A stretch of DNA of 39,420 nt from Hyphomicrobiales bacterium (GCA_019237205.1 JAFAHO010000194.1:1-39420); one strand, 5' to 3'. Counted from the first letter of the stretch, positions 23,957-32,797 are shown. The notes: generated from the sequence alone by a model not told the origin. Numbers and translations: made by a program.

Positions 23957-24166
23957 TCAAGGTCCCGAATCCGCCGGCCGCGACCGCCCAGCAAGCTTGT
24001 CGAGCCTTGCAATCGCCCCGTCACTGTCCCCGTCCGCCGCACCCTCCCTGTAGGCGAGCGGCGCGCCGTCCGCCGCCAGATGCATCGCGCGCAACCCAGC
24101 CATCGCGACGAGTCCGGCGGCGACGAGAACCAGAAGCTCCGTCCTGCCGGAGGCGTGTGCAGACAT
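23957..24166 (-). CDS. Small single-pass membrane protein
   Basis: A 69-aa product starts 5 nt after the oxidase-like gene ends, so it is probably the last gene of that operon. It has one hydrophobic helix (ELLVLVAAGLVAMAGLRAMH) followed by a polar Asp/Ala-rich tail. It is not recognised. The position suggests a small accessory subunit, but composition alone cannot prove that it is translated. Confidence 0.5.
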   Translation of the reverse strand: MSAHASGRTELLVLVAAGLVAMAGLRAMHLAADGAPLAYREGAADGDSDGAIARLDKLAGRSRPADSGP

Positions 24167-24171
24167 CGCCG

Positions 24172-25602
24172 TCAATCGCGGCCCAGCGGCGAAATTGACC
24201 GAACCATGGCGGGCCGGGAGAGCGCCCGGATCGCGACAATGACAAAGGCCGCGCCGCCGAGGATCGTGAAGATGGAGGCGACGCCGTGCACGGCCATGCC
24301 GGCCGCGGCGACCGCGTCCAGCGAGCCGACTCCGGTCGGGGTCTTGCGCGCCGCGCCATAGCCGCCGGCGACGAACATGCCGATCGAGGCGACGAACTGC
24401 CCGCCGCCATAGAGGGCGATGAGGGCGCGGGTCGTCAGCGCAGAGACCGGCCGGCGGCCGAGTTCCTCCAGTCCGAAGGTGAGGAGCATGCCGGCGCTCG
24501 AGACGCTGACCGCGGTGACGACGGCGTGATAGTGCGCTGGCGTGCGCGTATCGGAACCGGTGATGAGAAAGCCCATCACGCCGCCGAGCGCGAAGAGGGC
24601 AAGCGACACGGCAAGGGTGAAGAACGCAGGGTCGCGCCAGGGCAAACGCGACGGACGGCCGATTGCTCGGGCCCGGGCGATGAGAGAACTGGCGAAGATC
24701 AGGGTCGGGACGGCGATGCCGAACTGAAGCAGGCGGAACGCTTCATGCTGCGCGTCCGAGAACGCGTCAAACGCCGAGTAGAAGAACGGCGCGGGGATCG
24801 CGAGCGCCCCGATGATGAGGACCGCGATGCTGAAGACCCCATCACTTACCGCCCTCTTGCCGAGGCTCCGACGCGCCAGGATTCGCCAGTTCGTCACGAG
24901 CACGACGGCGGTGACGAACTGCAGCAGATGGCCCCCGCCCCAGAACAGAAGCTCGCGCGAAAACATGAGCTCCCCGCGCTCTGCGAGCAGCGTCCCAGCG
25001 ACCGCAAAGGCGAACAGGGCCAGACCATAGATGAAGCCGGCGATCGACATCGCGAGCGCGAGCGGCGGAATCGCGGCCCTCCGGCCCGGCAGATTAAGAA
25101 AGAGGCGCGCCACGGGCGCGAGCACGCCGAGCGCCAACAGGATTAGCCCTACGTCATATGCCGGATGGCGGATGAGTGGGATATAGTTGGTCAGCTCCGG
25201 CTCGGTAGCGTCGAAGAACGCGGGCGCAAACAGGCACGGGAAGGCGATCAGCACGAAGCCCTGCCCGATCCGGCCGAGCGGTGCGGCCCGCGCGCCTTCG
25301 CCGCCGACGCGAAGGGTCGCGACCGAAACGAGAAACGCAAACACGCCGAGAAGCCAGATCACCAGCGAAAACACGACGTGGATGACGAGGCCCTTATAGA
25401 AGAATCCGATTGGCCAGAACGGCGCGCTGTCCATCCCAGGAATCCGGGAGAGAGCGAGCAAAAGGGCGAATACGCCAGCGACCGCGAGCGCGCCGACCGC
25501 AAGCCAGACCCAATCGCGTAGTTCACGCCGAATGGCGTCCACGACGCCGGCTGCGTCGAGTCCGGCGACCGGAGAGGAAGGGGATCGCGCGGCTTGGCTC
25601 AT
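24172..25602 (-). CDS. Heme-copper oxidase subunit I-like protein with degenerate CuB site
   Basis: This 476-aa protein has about 12 transmembrane helices. Helix II has His75 (GLVIHVVFSLVIWLLG), and a later helix has the His357-x-His359 pair (TPAHYHAVVTAVS). These match the heme ligands of subunit I proteins, here compared with the B-type. Helix VI has FWGGGHLLQF, with His225 but Phe at the Tyr position. The helix VII region reads FFYSAFDAF where oxidases have HHxF, so two of three copper ligands seem missing. It is cotranscribed with DUF420 (7-nt gap), a 41-aa peptide and ctaB. Whether it is a true oxidase, NO reductase-like or a heme-handling protein is open. Confidence 0.7.
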   Translation of the reverse strand: MSQAARSPSSPVAGLDAAGVVDAIRRELRDWVWLAVGALAVAGVFALLLALSRIPGMDSAPFWPIGFFYKGLVIHVVFSLVIWLLGVFAFLVSVATLRVGGEGARAAPLGRIGQGFVLIAFPCLFAPAFFDATEPELTNYIPLIRHPAYDVGLILLALGVLAPVARLFLNLPGRRAAIPPLALAMSIAGFIYGLALFAFAVAGTLLAERGELMFSRELLFWGGGHLLQFVTAVVLVTNWRILARRSLGKRAVSDGVFSIAVLIIGALAIPAPFFYSAFDAFSDAQHEAFRLLQFGIAVPTLIFASSLIARARAIGRPSRLPWRDPAFFTLAVSLALFALGGVMGFLITGSDTRTPAHYHAVVTAVSVSSAGMLLTFGLEELGRRPVSALTTRALIALYGGGQFVASIGMFVAGGYGAARKTPTGVGSLDAVAAAGMAVHGVASIFTILGGAAFVIVAIRALSRPAMVRSISPLGRD

Positions 25603-25609
25603 TGTCCGG

Positions 25610-26044
25610 TCAGCTCGTGTTCAGCGGATAGAGATGAACCGCCATCACGTATACGACAAGACCCGAAGAGGCGACAAAGAGCCAGAGCGGGAACGTCACC
25701 CGCGCGAAGCGCTTGTGCGTCGCGAAGCGGCCCTTCATCGCGTTGTAGAAGGTCAATGGCACGAGGACCGCGACCACGAACGCCATCGCCACGTGAACGG
25801 CGAGCAGGGTGAAGTAAATCGGGCGAACGGGCCCATGGCCGCCGAATTTCGCGAGCCCCGCGGAGGCGTGATAGACAAGATAAACCGCCAGGAACGCGAC
25901 GCCGAGACAGATGGCGGCGAACATTGTGCGGCGGTGTCCAACCCGATCGCGGGCGCGAATGCGGCTATAGGCGTAAAGCAGAACGACGATCGTCGCCGCG
26001 TTGATGGCGGCGAGCACATGCGGCAGGTCGTGGATCGCGATCAT
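25610..26044 (-). CDS. DUF420 family membrane protein (CtaM-like)
   Basis: This 144-aa protein has four hydrophobic helices and conserved His residues in PHVLAAINAATIVVLLYAYS, YLVYHASAG and LLAVHVAMAFVVAVLVPLTF, then THKRFARVTFPLWLFVASSG. DUF420 proteins (CtaM in Bacillus) are needed to mature heme-copper oxidases. The gene is flanked by 6-7 nt gaps on each side, so it belongs to the ctaB/oxidase-like operon and probably serves the same enzyme. Confidence 0.88.
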   Translation of the reverse strand: MIAIHDLPHVLAAINAATIVVLLYAYSRIRARDRVGHRRTMFAAICLGVAFLAVYLVYHASAGLAKFGGHGPVRPIYFTLLAVHVAMAFVVAVLVPLTFYNAMKGRFATHKRFARVTFPLWLFVASSGLVVYVMAVHLYPLNTS

Positions 26045-26050
26045 CGCGTG

Positions 26051-26176
26051 TCAGAATCCGAATTTGGAGGCCTTGAGGATGATGCCGACGTATAGACCTA
26101 CGGCAATCGCGACGAGGACTGCGAGCACCGCCCAATTCAACGTCCTGCGCCTCCGGTCGGATTTCGTTTTCGTCAT
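26051..26176 (-). CDS. 41-aa single-pass membrane peptide, CoxF-like
   Basis: The product MTKTKSDRRRRTLNWAVLAV continues through a hydrophobic helix (VLVAIAVGLYVGIILKASKF) to GF and stop. A basic cytoplasmic head followed by one helix is the layout of small cytochrome-oxidase assembly peptides found between ctaB and later cox genes in alphaproteobacteria. GAGGAA lies about 10 nt upstream. The 6-nt gap to DUF420 supports cotranslation. The assignment rests on position and shape only. Confidence 0.65.
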   Translation of the reverse strand: MTKTKSDRRRRTLNWAVLAVLVAIAVGLYVGIILKASKFGF

Positions 26177-26257
26177 GGCGGGATCGTTCCTCGCAGGCGC
26201 GATCGGGCAATGCAAGCTATTCACGCCAGCGACCCTCGCTCCCGGCCCGCGCAGTTC

Positions 26258-27223
26258 CTATCGCCTCACCAGGACCTGCGCGAGCAGGGCCGCGAAAAGC
26301 AGGAACATATAGAGGATCGAAAAACCGAATAGCGCCATCGCCGCCTTGCGCCTCGGCGATTCCTCGCCCTCGCGAAGCCGATAGAGCGCAAAAGCGCGCC
26401 ACAACAGACCGGTGTCGCAGGCTGCGGCGATCGACCCGTAGAGGAACCCGACCCCGGGGATGGCGAGCGGACCGAACGACGCCGGCACGAGCAGGAGCGC
26501 GTAGATCACAATCTGCCGGCAGGTCGCGGTGTGACCGGCGACATTGGGAAGCATGGGCACGCCGACTCTCTCGTAGTCGCCGCTTCGGCACAACGCGAGC
26601 GCCCAGAAATGAGGCGGCGTCCAGAGGAAAATGAGAACGAAGAGGGAGATCGCTCCGGCCGACAAGCTGTTCGTCGCCGCGGCCCAGCCGATCACCGGCG
26701 GCAGCGCGCCCGCAGCACCCCCGATGACGATGTTGAGCGGAGTCCGGCGCTTCAGCACCATCGTGTAGAGCGGGATGTAGATTGCGATGGTGAGCGCGAG
26801 CAGAGCGGCGGCGAGCCAATTGATCTGGATTCCGAGCGCAGCGACGGAGACGACCGCAAGAAGCGCGCCGATCGCCAACGCCTGATTGGGCGGCACGGCG
26901 CCGCGCGGGATGGGGCGCATGGCGGTCCGGGACATATTGGCGTCGATGTCGGCTTCCCACCACATGTTGAGCGCGCCGCAGGCCCCGGCCCCGGCCGCCA
27001 TCGCAGACAGCGTCGCGACAAGCCTGATCCAATCGACCGGTCCCGGCGCGAGCGCGAATCCCACCGCGCCGGTGAACACGACGAGCGACATGACGCGCGG
27101 TTTCAGGAGAACGAGGTGGTCGACCACGCCTCCCCGCGGCCGCTCGCGCGTCACGCTCAGGTCGCCGCCTCTGCGCACAATCGTGTCTACGCGAACCGTC
27201 AATCTGCCCACGCCAGATTCCAT
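26258..27223 (-). CDS. ctaB: Protoheme IX farnesyltransferase (heme O synthase)
   Basis: This 321-aa UbiA-family membrane enzyme adds farnesyl to heme B. Signature segments are LLKPRVMSLVVFTGAVGFAL, the Asp-rich NMWWEADIDANMSRT with MRPIPRG, and the second motif FLWTPPHFWALALCRSGDYE with the Asp pair. About nine helices are visible. ATG 27223 is preferred since family members have 20-40 residues before the LKPR block; ATG 27283 is in frame. It leads an operon of oxidase-linked genes, while ctaA is encoded about 3.4 kb away on the other strand. Confidence 0.95.
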   Translation of the reverse strand: MESGVGRLTVRVDTIVRRGGDLSVTRERPRGGVVDHLVLLKPRVMSLVVFTGAVGFALAPGPVDWIRLVATLSAMAAGAGACGALNMWWEADIDANMSRTAMRPIPRGAVPPNQALAIGALLAVVSVAALGIQINWLAAALLALTIAIYIPLYTMVLKRRTPLNIVIGGAAGALPPVIGWAAATNSLSAGAISLFVLIFLWTPPHFWALALCRSGDYERVGVPMLPNVAGHTATCRQIVIYALLLVPASFGPLAIPGVGFLYGSIAAACDTGLLWRAFALYRLREGEESPRRKAAMALFGFSILYMFLLFAALLAQVLVRR

Positions 27224-27373
27224 TAAGCCATCGACGTCCAACCTTTTTCCGGCAAATCCGCGAGCGATTCGCGCGCCGTCCACGGTGGATCGTCCGTTTC
27301 ATCGCGTACCGTCGCCGGACCCGGAAATCTCGCCGCAGAGTTGACCGCGATCAAATGACATCGACGTCAAATG

Positions 27374-29206
27374 TCAAGCACGGCGTCGATCGAGCCCCGC
27401 GGCGGGCGTCTCGCTCGCCCGCGCTGTCTCCCGAAGCGCCGCCGCGCCGGGCTCGAATTGCAGCTGCGCGAGTCGCGCGTAGACGCCGCCTTTCGCGACC
27501 AACCCGGCGTGATCGCCTTCCTCGACGATCCTGCCCGCCTCCAATACCAGGATGCGATCCGCCTTGAGTACGGTCGCCAGCCGGTGGGCGATCACCAGCG
27601 TCGTTCGCCCGCTCATCACGTCGTCGAGCGCGGCTTGGACCTGCGCTTCGTTGTGAGCGTCGAGCGCCGAGGTCGCTTCGTCCAGAAGCAGGATCGGCGA
27701 GTTCTTGACAATCGCCCGAGCGATCGCAAGGCGCTGTTTTTGCCCCCCGGACAGCGTCACCCCGCGCTCGCCGAGCTCGGTCGCGTAGCCCTTGTCGAGA
27801 TCCCGGATGAAGCTGTCCGCGGCCGCGCGCCGGGCGGCCGCTTCGATCTCGCGCTCGCTCGCGTCATCGCGTCCATAGGCGATGTTTTCCGAGACCGTTC
27901 CGCCGAAGATCGAAGCATCCTGGGGAACCGTGGCGATGTGCTGTCGCAGCTCCCCGGGATCGACGCTCCTCACGTCGACCCCGTCGACGAGGACGCGTCC
28001 CTCCCGGCAATCGTAGAAGCGCATGATGAGCTGGAACACAGTCGACTTCCCCGCGCCCGAGGGGCCGACGATGGCGACCCGCTCGCCCGGCGCGATCGAA
28101 AAGCTGAGATCGTCGATCACGCGAAAGTCCGGCGCCCCGTCGTAGGCGAAGCTGACATGCTCGAAGGCGACCGCGCCCCGCGGCGGCGCGGGCATCGCGA
28201 CAGGCGTCGGGGGAGCGACGATTAGGGGCTCGATCGCAAGGAGTTCCGAGATCCGCCCAGCCGCCCCTGCGGCTGCGACGGTTTCGCTCCAGACCTGCGA
28301 CAACTCGCCGAGTGATGTCGCGCCGAGCACCGCGAAGAGCACGAACTGCGACAGGAGTCCTGCGCTCATCCGGCCAGCGAGCACGTCATGAGCGCCGAGC
28401 CACAGGACGAAAACGACGCTGCAGAAGGCGAGCGAGACGGCGACTGCGATGATGACCGCGCGCGTGACGGCCGCTTTGCGCGCGGCGTCGTAGGCGCTTT
28501 CGACGGCGCGCGCAAAGCGCGCCTTGCTTCCGCCCTCGGCGCCAAACGCCTGCATCGTCCGCACCGCGCCGAGACTCTCGGACGCGAAGGCGGTCGCGTC
28601 GGCGAGCGCATCTTGCGCGTGGCGGGACCGGCCGCGCAAGATGCGGCCGGAGGCAATCAGCGGCGCGGCGATGACCGGGATGGCGACGAGGACGAGCGCC
28701 GACAGTTTCGGACTCGTATAGACCATCAGCGCCGTCGAGCCGACCAACATGAACAAATTGCGCAGCGCCTGCGAAGCCGACGACCCGAACGCGGCCTTGA
28801 TCTGTGTCGTGTCGGCAGTCAGGCGCGAGACGAGCTCACCGATGCGCGCACGGTCGTAGAACGCCGCATCGAGTCCTGTCAGGTGAGCGAACACGTCACG
28901 GCGCAGGTCCGCCACCACTCGTTCGCCGAGGGTTGTCACGAGGTAGTAGCGCGTCGCCGCGGCGAGCGCGATGACGAGGACCACCGCCCCCATAGCGAGG
29001 AAATAGGCGTCGATAGCGCCGCCGCCGTCCTTCGAGAAGCCGAAATCGATCATCCGGCGCAGGGCGAATGGAACCGCCAGCGTCGCCGCCGCAGACGCAG
29101 TCAGCGCCGCCAGCGCGGCAAGCGCGCGTCCCGAATACCGCCGGCCATAACGCAGCAGGGGCAGAAGCGCCCGAAAGGACGCGCTCTTAATCGCGGGCTC
29201 GACCAT
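27374..29206 (-). CDS. ABC exporter, fused membrane and ATPase domains
   Basis: This 610-aa half-transporter of the MsbA/LmrA type works as a homodimer. Residues 25-310 form six helices, with typical coupling text (AFYDRARIGELVSRLTADTT). The ATPase has Walker A IVGPSGAGKSTVFQ, Q-loop ATVPQDASIFGGTVSENIAY, signature TLSGGQKQRLAIARAI, Walker B ILLLDEATSALD and switch AHRLAT. The substrate is not evident; lipid or drug export is usual. The gene stands alone, 150 nt upstream of ctaB's operon in the opposite position of the same strand. ATG 29206 is a normal start. Confidence 0.93.
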   Translation of the reverse strand: MVEPAIKSASFRALLPLLRYGRRYSGRALAALAALTASAAATLAVPFALRRMIDFGFSKDGGGAIDAYFLAMGAVVLVIALAAATRYYLVTTLGERVVADLRRDVFAHLTGLDAAFYDRARIGELVSRLTADTTQIKAAFGSSASQALRNLFMLVGSTALMVYTSPKLSALVLVAIPVIAAPLIASGRILRGRSRHAQDALADATAFASESLGAVRTMQAFGAEGGSKARFARAVESAYDAARKAAVTRAVIIAVAVSLAFCSVVFVLWLGAHDVLAGRMSAGLLSQFVLFAVLGATSLGELSQVWSETVAAAGAAGRISELLAIEPLIVAPPTPVAMPAPPRGAVAFEHVSFAYDGAPDFRVIDDLSFSIAPGERVAIVGPSGAGKSTVFQLIMRFYDCREGRVLVDGVDVRSVDPGELRQHIATVPQDASIFGGTVSENIAYGRDDASEREIEAAARRAAADSFIRDLDKGYATELGERGVTLSGGQKQRLAIARAIVKNSPILLLDEATSALDAHNEAQVQAALDDVMSGRTTLVIAHRLATVLKADRILVLEAGRIVEEGDHAGLVAKGGVYARLAQLQFEPGAAALRETARASETPAAGLDRRRA

Positions 29207-29310
29207 GGGGGCGTTCCTTAGACGTTTTTCCCTTCGAAGAACACAAGTGCAGTCGAAGGCGCCGCTTGCGGGGTTTCTCGAGGCTCAAGAAGCGCGGGCG
29301 TCTTCAGAAA

Positions 29311-29862
29311 TCATGGCGTCCATTCAACAAGCGACACCTCGTCGTCGAGGTGTTGGACGGGCCCCGCCTTGAGCCCCGCGGCGGACATGATTTCCTCCGG
29401 CGAGCCGGGCCGCCCACGCCCGAAGAGCGGCACCCCGCCGGGCAGACGCACCTTGTCGGCGCGGCTGAGGTAGAAGTCGTCGTAACCGATCTTCAGAAAT
29501 AAACTGTAGACGTGCGGGCCGCCAAGAACCGCGAGCGTGCCTGAGAGACATCCGAGCGCGGCGCACGCGTCCTCGAGCGAGGCTCCGGCGGGGTTCCACA
29601 GTCTTGCGTTCGAGTTCTCGGGGTCGGGCGCCAGGCCGGCGACTTTGCGAGTTAGGATCAACCGGCGCCGCTTCGGCGAGTTGGGCTGGTCCTCCTGCGA
29701 CATCCGGCCATGGGCCAGCACGGCTGCGCGATCCAATCCTTTCTCAAAAAAGCGCTGGTCGGCGTCGAGGGCAAGCGATTTCGGCATCGCTCCGGTCTCG
29801 TCCGCGATCATTCCGTCCGCGGAGGTTATGGCGTAGGCTACGATGCGAAAGGGTCTGCGCAC
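29311..29862 (-). CDS. Dihydrofolate reductase-fold protein (RibD C-terminal-like), paralogue 1
   Basis: This 183-aa protein has FRIVAYAITSADGMIADETG at the start, the substrate-strand equivalent of DHFR/RibD reductases, and a nucleotide-binding segment LAVLGGPHVYSLFLKIGYDD followed by FYLSRADKVRLPGGVPLF. The start is GTG 29862, with GAGGGAG 8 nt upstream. It is divergent from a paralogue at 30057 that shares the GG-x3-FLKIG(Y/F)D and LPGG pattern. NAD(P)H-dependent reduction is likely; the substrate is unknown. Confidence 0.78.
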   Translation of the reverse strand: MRRPFRIVAYAITSADGMIADETGAMPKSLALDADQRFFEKGLDRAAVLAHGRMSQEDQPNSPKRRRLILTRKVAGLAPDPENSNARLWNPAGASLEDACAALGCLSGTLAVLGGPHVYSLFLKIGYDDFYLSRADKVRLPGGVPLFGRGRPGSPEEIMSAAGLKAGPVQHLDDEVSLVEWTP

Positions 29863-30056
29863 GTCTCGATCTCCCTCGGTTCCAGTCGCCGACAGGCGAT
29901 CGCGCTCACGAGCGCGCGCTTTCAATGGATTGCCTCACGCCCGCAGGCGGAATGCGAAATATCCCCGAATAGGGCTGGCTCGGCGCCACGATCTAGAAGA
30001 TTGTGCCAACGATCGCAATCGCGCGCGTTCGAAAGCGGAACGCGAAGAGGACGGTT

Positions 30057-30677
30057 ATGAGCGCGTTCAGCCCCGAGCAGCCGAAGAGCAGCCCGACGGA
30101 GATCCAGGGCTACGCCATTGTCTCAGACGACAACAAGATCGCTGGCGCAGACGGGCTCATCCCCGCTTCGCTGCGCAATGAGAAGGACTGGGAGTATTAT
30201 CAGCGAGCGCTAGCCGGCTCGGACCTCATCGTATTCGGCCGTCGCAGCCACGCACTCGAACCCAACGTCCGGGGCGACCTGCGTCTCGTGATTTCGAGTG
30301 GGGCGGACCGGCTTGAGCAACGTGAGGATGCCTGGTGGTGGAACCCGGCGCGGATCGGCTGGGCCGAGGTCGTGAAACAGGTGCTGCCGCTTGGCGGCGA
30401 CGTGGCGGTGCCTGGTGGTAAGGGCGTGTTCGATCTGTTCCTTAAGATCGGTTTCGACGCATTTCATTTGTCCCGCGCGCATGGCGTAACGCTGCCTGGC
30501 GGGCAGTCGGTTTTTTCCGCCTGCGATGCGGGCCTCTCGGCGGAGGCGGTGCTCGCGACAGCTGGCCTGCGCCTCAGCAAGAAAATCGCGCTCGACCCGG
30601 AGCATGGCGTCGAAATGAACGTCTGGCGCGCGGTCCGCGCCGACAGCCAATTGTCCGAGTATCTGCATCGGTCGTGA
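30057..30677 (+). CDS. Dihydrofolate reductase-fold protein, paralogue 2
   Basis: This 206-aa protein opens with IQGYAIVSDDNKIAGADGLI, where paralogue 1 has the equivalent ADGMIADETG. It contains LAGSDLIVFGRRSHALEPNV and the nucleotide-binding region AVPGGKGVFDLFLKIGFDAF, then LSRAHGVTLPGGQSVFS. The last 50 residues are extra compared with paralogue 1. ATG 30057 follows a purine-rich GAAGAGGACGG. The 194-bp spacer between the two divergent genes should contain both promoters. Reductase activity is inferred from the fold only. Confidence 0.75.
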   Translation: MSAFSPEQPKSSPTEIQGYAIVSDDNKIAGADGLIPASLRNEKDWEYYQRALAGSDLIVFGRRSHALEPNVRGDLRLVISSGADRLEQREDAWWWNPARIGWAEVVKQVLPLGGDVAVPGGKGVFDLFLKIGFDAFHLSRAHGVTLPGGQSVFSACDAGLSAEAVLATAGLRLSKKIALDPEHGVEMNVWRAVRADSQLSEYLHRS

Positions 30678-30707
30678 ACTGGCCGATTTCCAGGCGCATA
30701 GCCACGC

Positions 30708-31148
30708 CTATGGAAGCGTCATCTCTTCAACGATAGCTGGCGCGGCGGCCAGGTCGGAAAATCGGACCCAATCCGGCTCGAACGCCAGGAACATCGTGTG
30801 GGGATCGGTGTCAAACTGTCGAGCATTCGGGTGGACCGCATAGTGCGCCGCCTTTGCAGCCTCGAGTTCTGCGGGCAGCGTCAGGGCTCGCAACCCGCCC
30901 CGCATCTGGACCGTCACCCACTCGGTTTCGCTCCAGCCCAACGCGACTGACGCTCGTGGATTCTCGCGACAATCCCTAGCTTTGGCGCTGCGGTCGTCGG
31001 TGCTGAAATAGAGACCCGGCGGTTCGGCCGCGCAGGAATAGTGCATGACGCTGGAATGCGGCTCTCCTTTGGACGTGCAGGTCGAAAGCACAGACACCCT
31101 GCCTTCATGCAAGAAGCGAAATAGTCTTTCTCGGGTTTCCGGGAACAT
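30708..31148 (-). CDS. Pyridoxamine 5'-phosphate oxidase-like FMN-binding protein
   Basis: This 146-aa protein has the split-barrel layout: ERLFRFLHEGRVSVLSTCTS, GEPHSSVMHYSC, LYFSTDDRSAKARDCRENPR and ASVALGW. This matches PPOX-class flavin reductases or oxidases of the general-stress type. GGAGG lies directly upstream of ATG 31148, so that start is clear; an open frame extends 60 codons further without similarity. It is convergent with paralogue 2 and near other redox genes. Confidence 0.82.
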   Translation of the reverse strand: MFPETRERLFRFLHEGRVSVLSTCTSKGEPHSSVMHYSCAAEPPGLYFSTDDRSAKARDCRENPRASVALGWSETEWVTVQMRGGLRALTLPAELEAAKAAHYAVHPNARQFDTDPHTMFLAFEPDWVRFSDLAAAPAIVEEMTLP

Positions 31149-31225
31149 GGGCCTCCTCCAATTCTCAGGCGCCGCAACCGGCGCATCAGCTCGCGTTCGA
31201 AAGCGATCCGCTTCCTCCCAACGCC

Positions 31226-31807
31226 CTACCATGCGCTGAAGTTGCGGGTCACCCGTTTGAGATATCGTGCGCGGCGCTGCTGCGTCGCCCCGTCCATGCT
31301 GTATAGCGCGATGTATTCGCAGCGCGCGCAAGGTGTGTTTTCAGCCAGACCGCGCGTGACGAAGTGGCGCACCGGGTCGCCTACGTGGGACGTCCGCCGA
31401 CGGTCGGCGCCGTACACGCACACCGCAGCCAGCCGCTTGATATTCAAGAGCAATGGCCGAAAGACGCCTTCTCGATCGATCGTGAAGCTGATGCCCGGCA
31501 GGAAGACGCAGTCGAAGTAGCCCTTCAGAATCGCCGGGAGCCCATCGTGCCACACGGGCGACACCAGAATGAGGGCTTCGGCGGCAAGCAGCCGGTCGAC
31601 ATAGGGACCCACTCGCAGACGGTTGGCGCGGATATCGAGATAGTCGACAAAGGTCTGGCGGGAAAGCACGGGGTCGAAGCCTTCGGCATAGAGGTCCAGG
31701 TCATCGACCACGTGGCCCCGCAGCCGCAAGGTTTCGACGATTCGCACATGCAGGGCGGAAACGAAACTCGTTTCCAAGGGGTGAGCGAAGACAACGAGGA
31801 TCCGCAT
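31226..31807 (-). CDS. NAD(P)H-dependent flavodoxin-like oxidoreductase (quinone reductase type)
   Basis: This 193-aa protein belongs to the flavodoxin_2 family, which includes NQO1, KefF and MdaB. It has the flavin-binding start MRILVVFAHPLETSFVSALH, then ALILVSPVWHDGLPAILKGY, FDCVFLPGISFTIDREG and LAAVCVYGADRR. The expected function is two-electron reduction of quinones. A paralogue with frameshifts lies at 38651-39290, so this may be the surviving active copy. It is near the PPOX-like gene, on the same strand. Confidence 0.88.
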   Translation of the reverse strand: MRILVVFAHPLETSFVSALHVRIVETLRLRGHVVDDLDLYAEGFDPVLSRQTFVDYLDIRANRLRVGPYVDRLLAAEALILVSPVWHDGLPAILKGYFDCVFLPGISFTIDREGVFRPLLLNIKRLAAVCVYGADRRRTSHVGDPVRHFVTRGLAENTPCARCEYIALYSMDGATQQRRARYLKRVTRNFSAW

Positions 31808-32071
31808 GCATCAACCGAACCCCGCTCCGCTGCCGATTTTGGCCTGAGATTGCGCCATTTGGGCTTGTCGCGCAATCTCTGTCGCCGGGCGTCCAATTGG
31901 TCGCCATGAGCAGCGCCGCACAGCCGCTCCCCAACAAGCGAGGCGCCCTAGTTGCCGGTTTTTTCTCCGTTCAAGCCGAATCGAAGGCGCGCCGCGCCCT
32001 CGGGCGGAGTGTTCAACCGCCGCCCCATGGCTTAGACCCAAACCCTTGAACTCGCTGGGGCGTCGAAACCC

Positions 32072-32797
32072 ATGAATGGCCGCATCCTGATTCCGGGCAA
32101 GCCCGTGCCAGCCTCGGAAATCCCCGACTATACGATCGCGCGCGACACGCTCGACGAGATCCTCTCTGACGCGTTCCGCCAACGGTTGCGGCGGCTCAAC
32201 GCGATCGTCGGCAACTCGGGCGAGCGCCTCGAGGGCAATATTTTCTATGCCGATCGCGACGAGGCCTTTCCTGAGCGCCCGCCCGCTCCCGATCTTGCGC
32301 CTGCGCGACGCAACCTCTGGCGCGCGGCGCGCTTCAAAGAGCGCATGCTCGAAGTTGGCGTCAACGCCGGCCACAGCGCGCTGCTCGCGCTCTCGTCCAA
32401 TCCCAGGCTCGAATATTACGGCGTCGACGTCATGAGCCACCGCTATACGATCGAATGCGTCGATTTCCTCAAGGGCGAGTTTCCCGGCCGGGTGCATCTC
32501 TTCCCGGGAGATTCGCGCGAGGTCCTCCCCTGGCTCGCCGGCCGAGCCGAGGAACTCGGATTCGACCTCCTGCACGTCGACGGCGGCCACACGAGCGAAG
32601 TCTGCCTCTCCGACATGACCCACTGCATCCGGATGGCTCACGGCGAAAAAGGCCGGCACCTTCTCCTCGATGATGTCCACGCCAGCTGGATTTTCGACAT
32701 CTACTGCGAGTTCGTGTCGCGGGGCGATCTCACGACGGAGACGTTCTTTGGCGACTGGGAAGACGCCGGCCGGAATGTCCTCGCCAGGATCGAGTGA
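32072..32797 (+). CDS. Class I SAM-dependent methyltransferase
   Basis: This 241-aa protein has a Rossmann methyltransferase core: motif I FKERMLEVGVNAGHSALLAL, then YYGVDVMSHRYTIECVDFLK, motif FDLLHVDGGHTSEVCLSDM and RHLLLDDVHAS. This pattern is typical of the Methyltransf_24 group that modifies sugars or small molecules. The glycosyltransferase gene follows on the same strand after 34 nt, suggesting joint work on a glycan or glycolipid. The acceptor is unknown. Confidence 0.82.
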   Translation: MNGRILIPGKPVPASEIPDYTIARDTLDEILSDAFRQRLRRLNAIVGNSGERLEGNIFYADRDEAFPERPPAPDLAPARRNLWRAARFKERMLEVGVNAGHSALLALSSNPRLEYYGVDVMSHRYTIECVDFLKGEFPGRVHLFPGDSREVLPWLAGRAEELGFDLLHVDGGHTSEVCLSDMTHCIRMAHGEKGRHLLLDDVHASWIFDIYCEFVSRGDLTTETFFGDWEDAGRNVLARIE

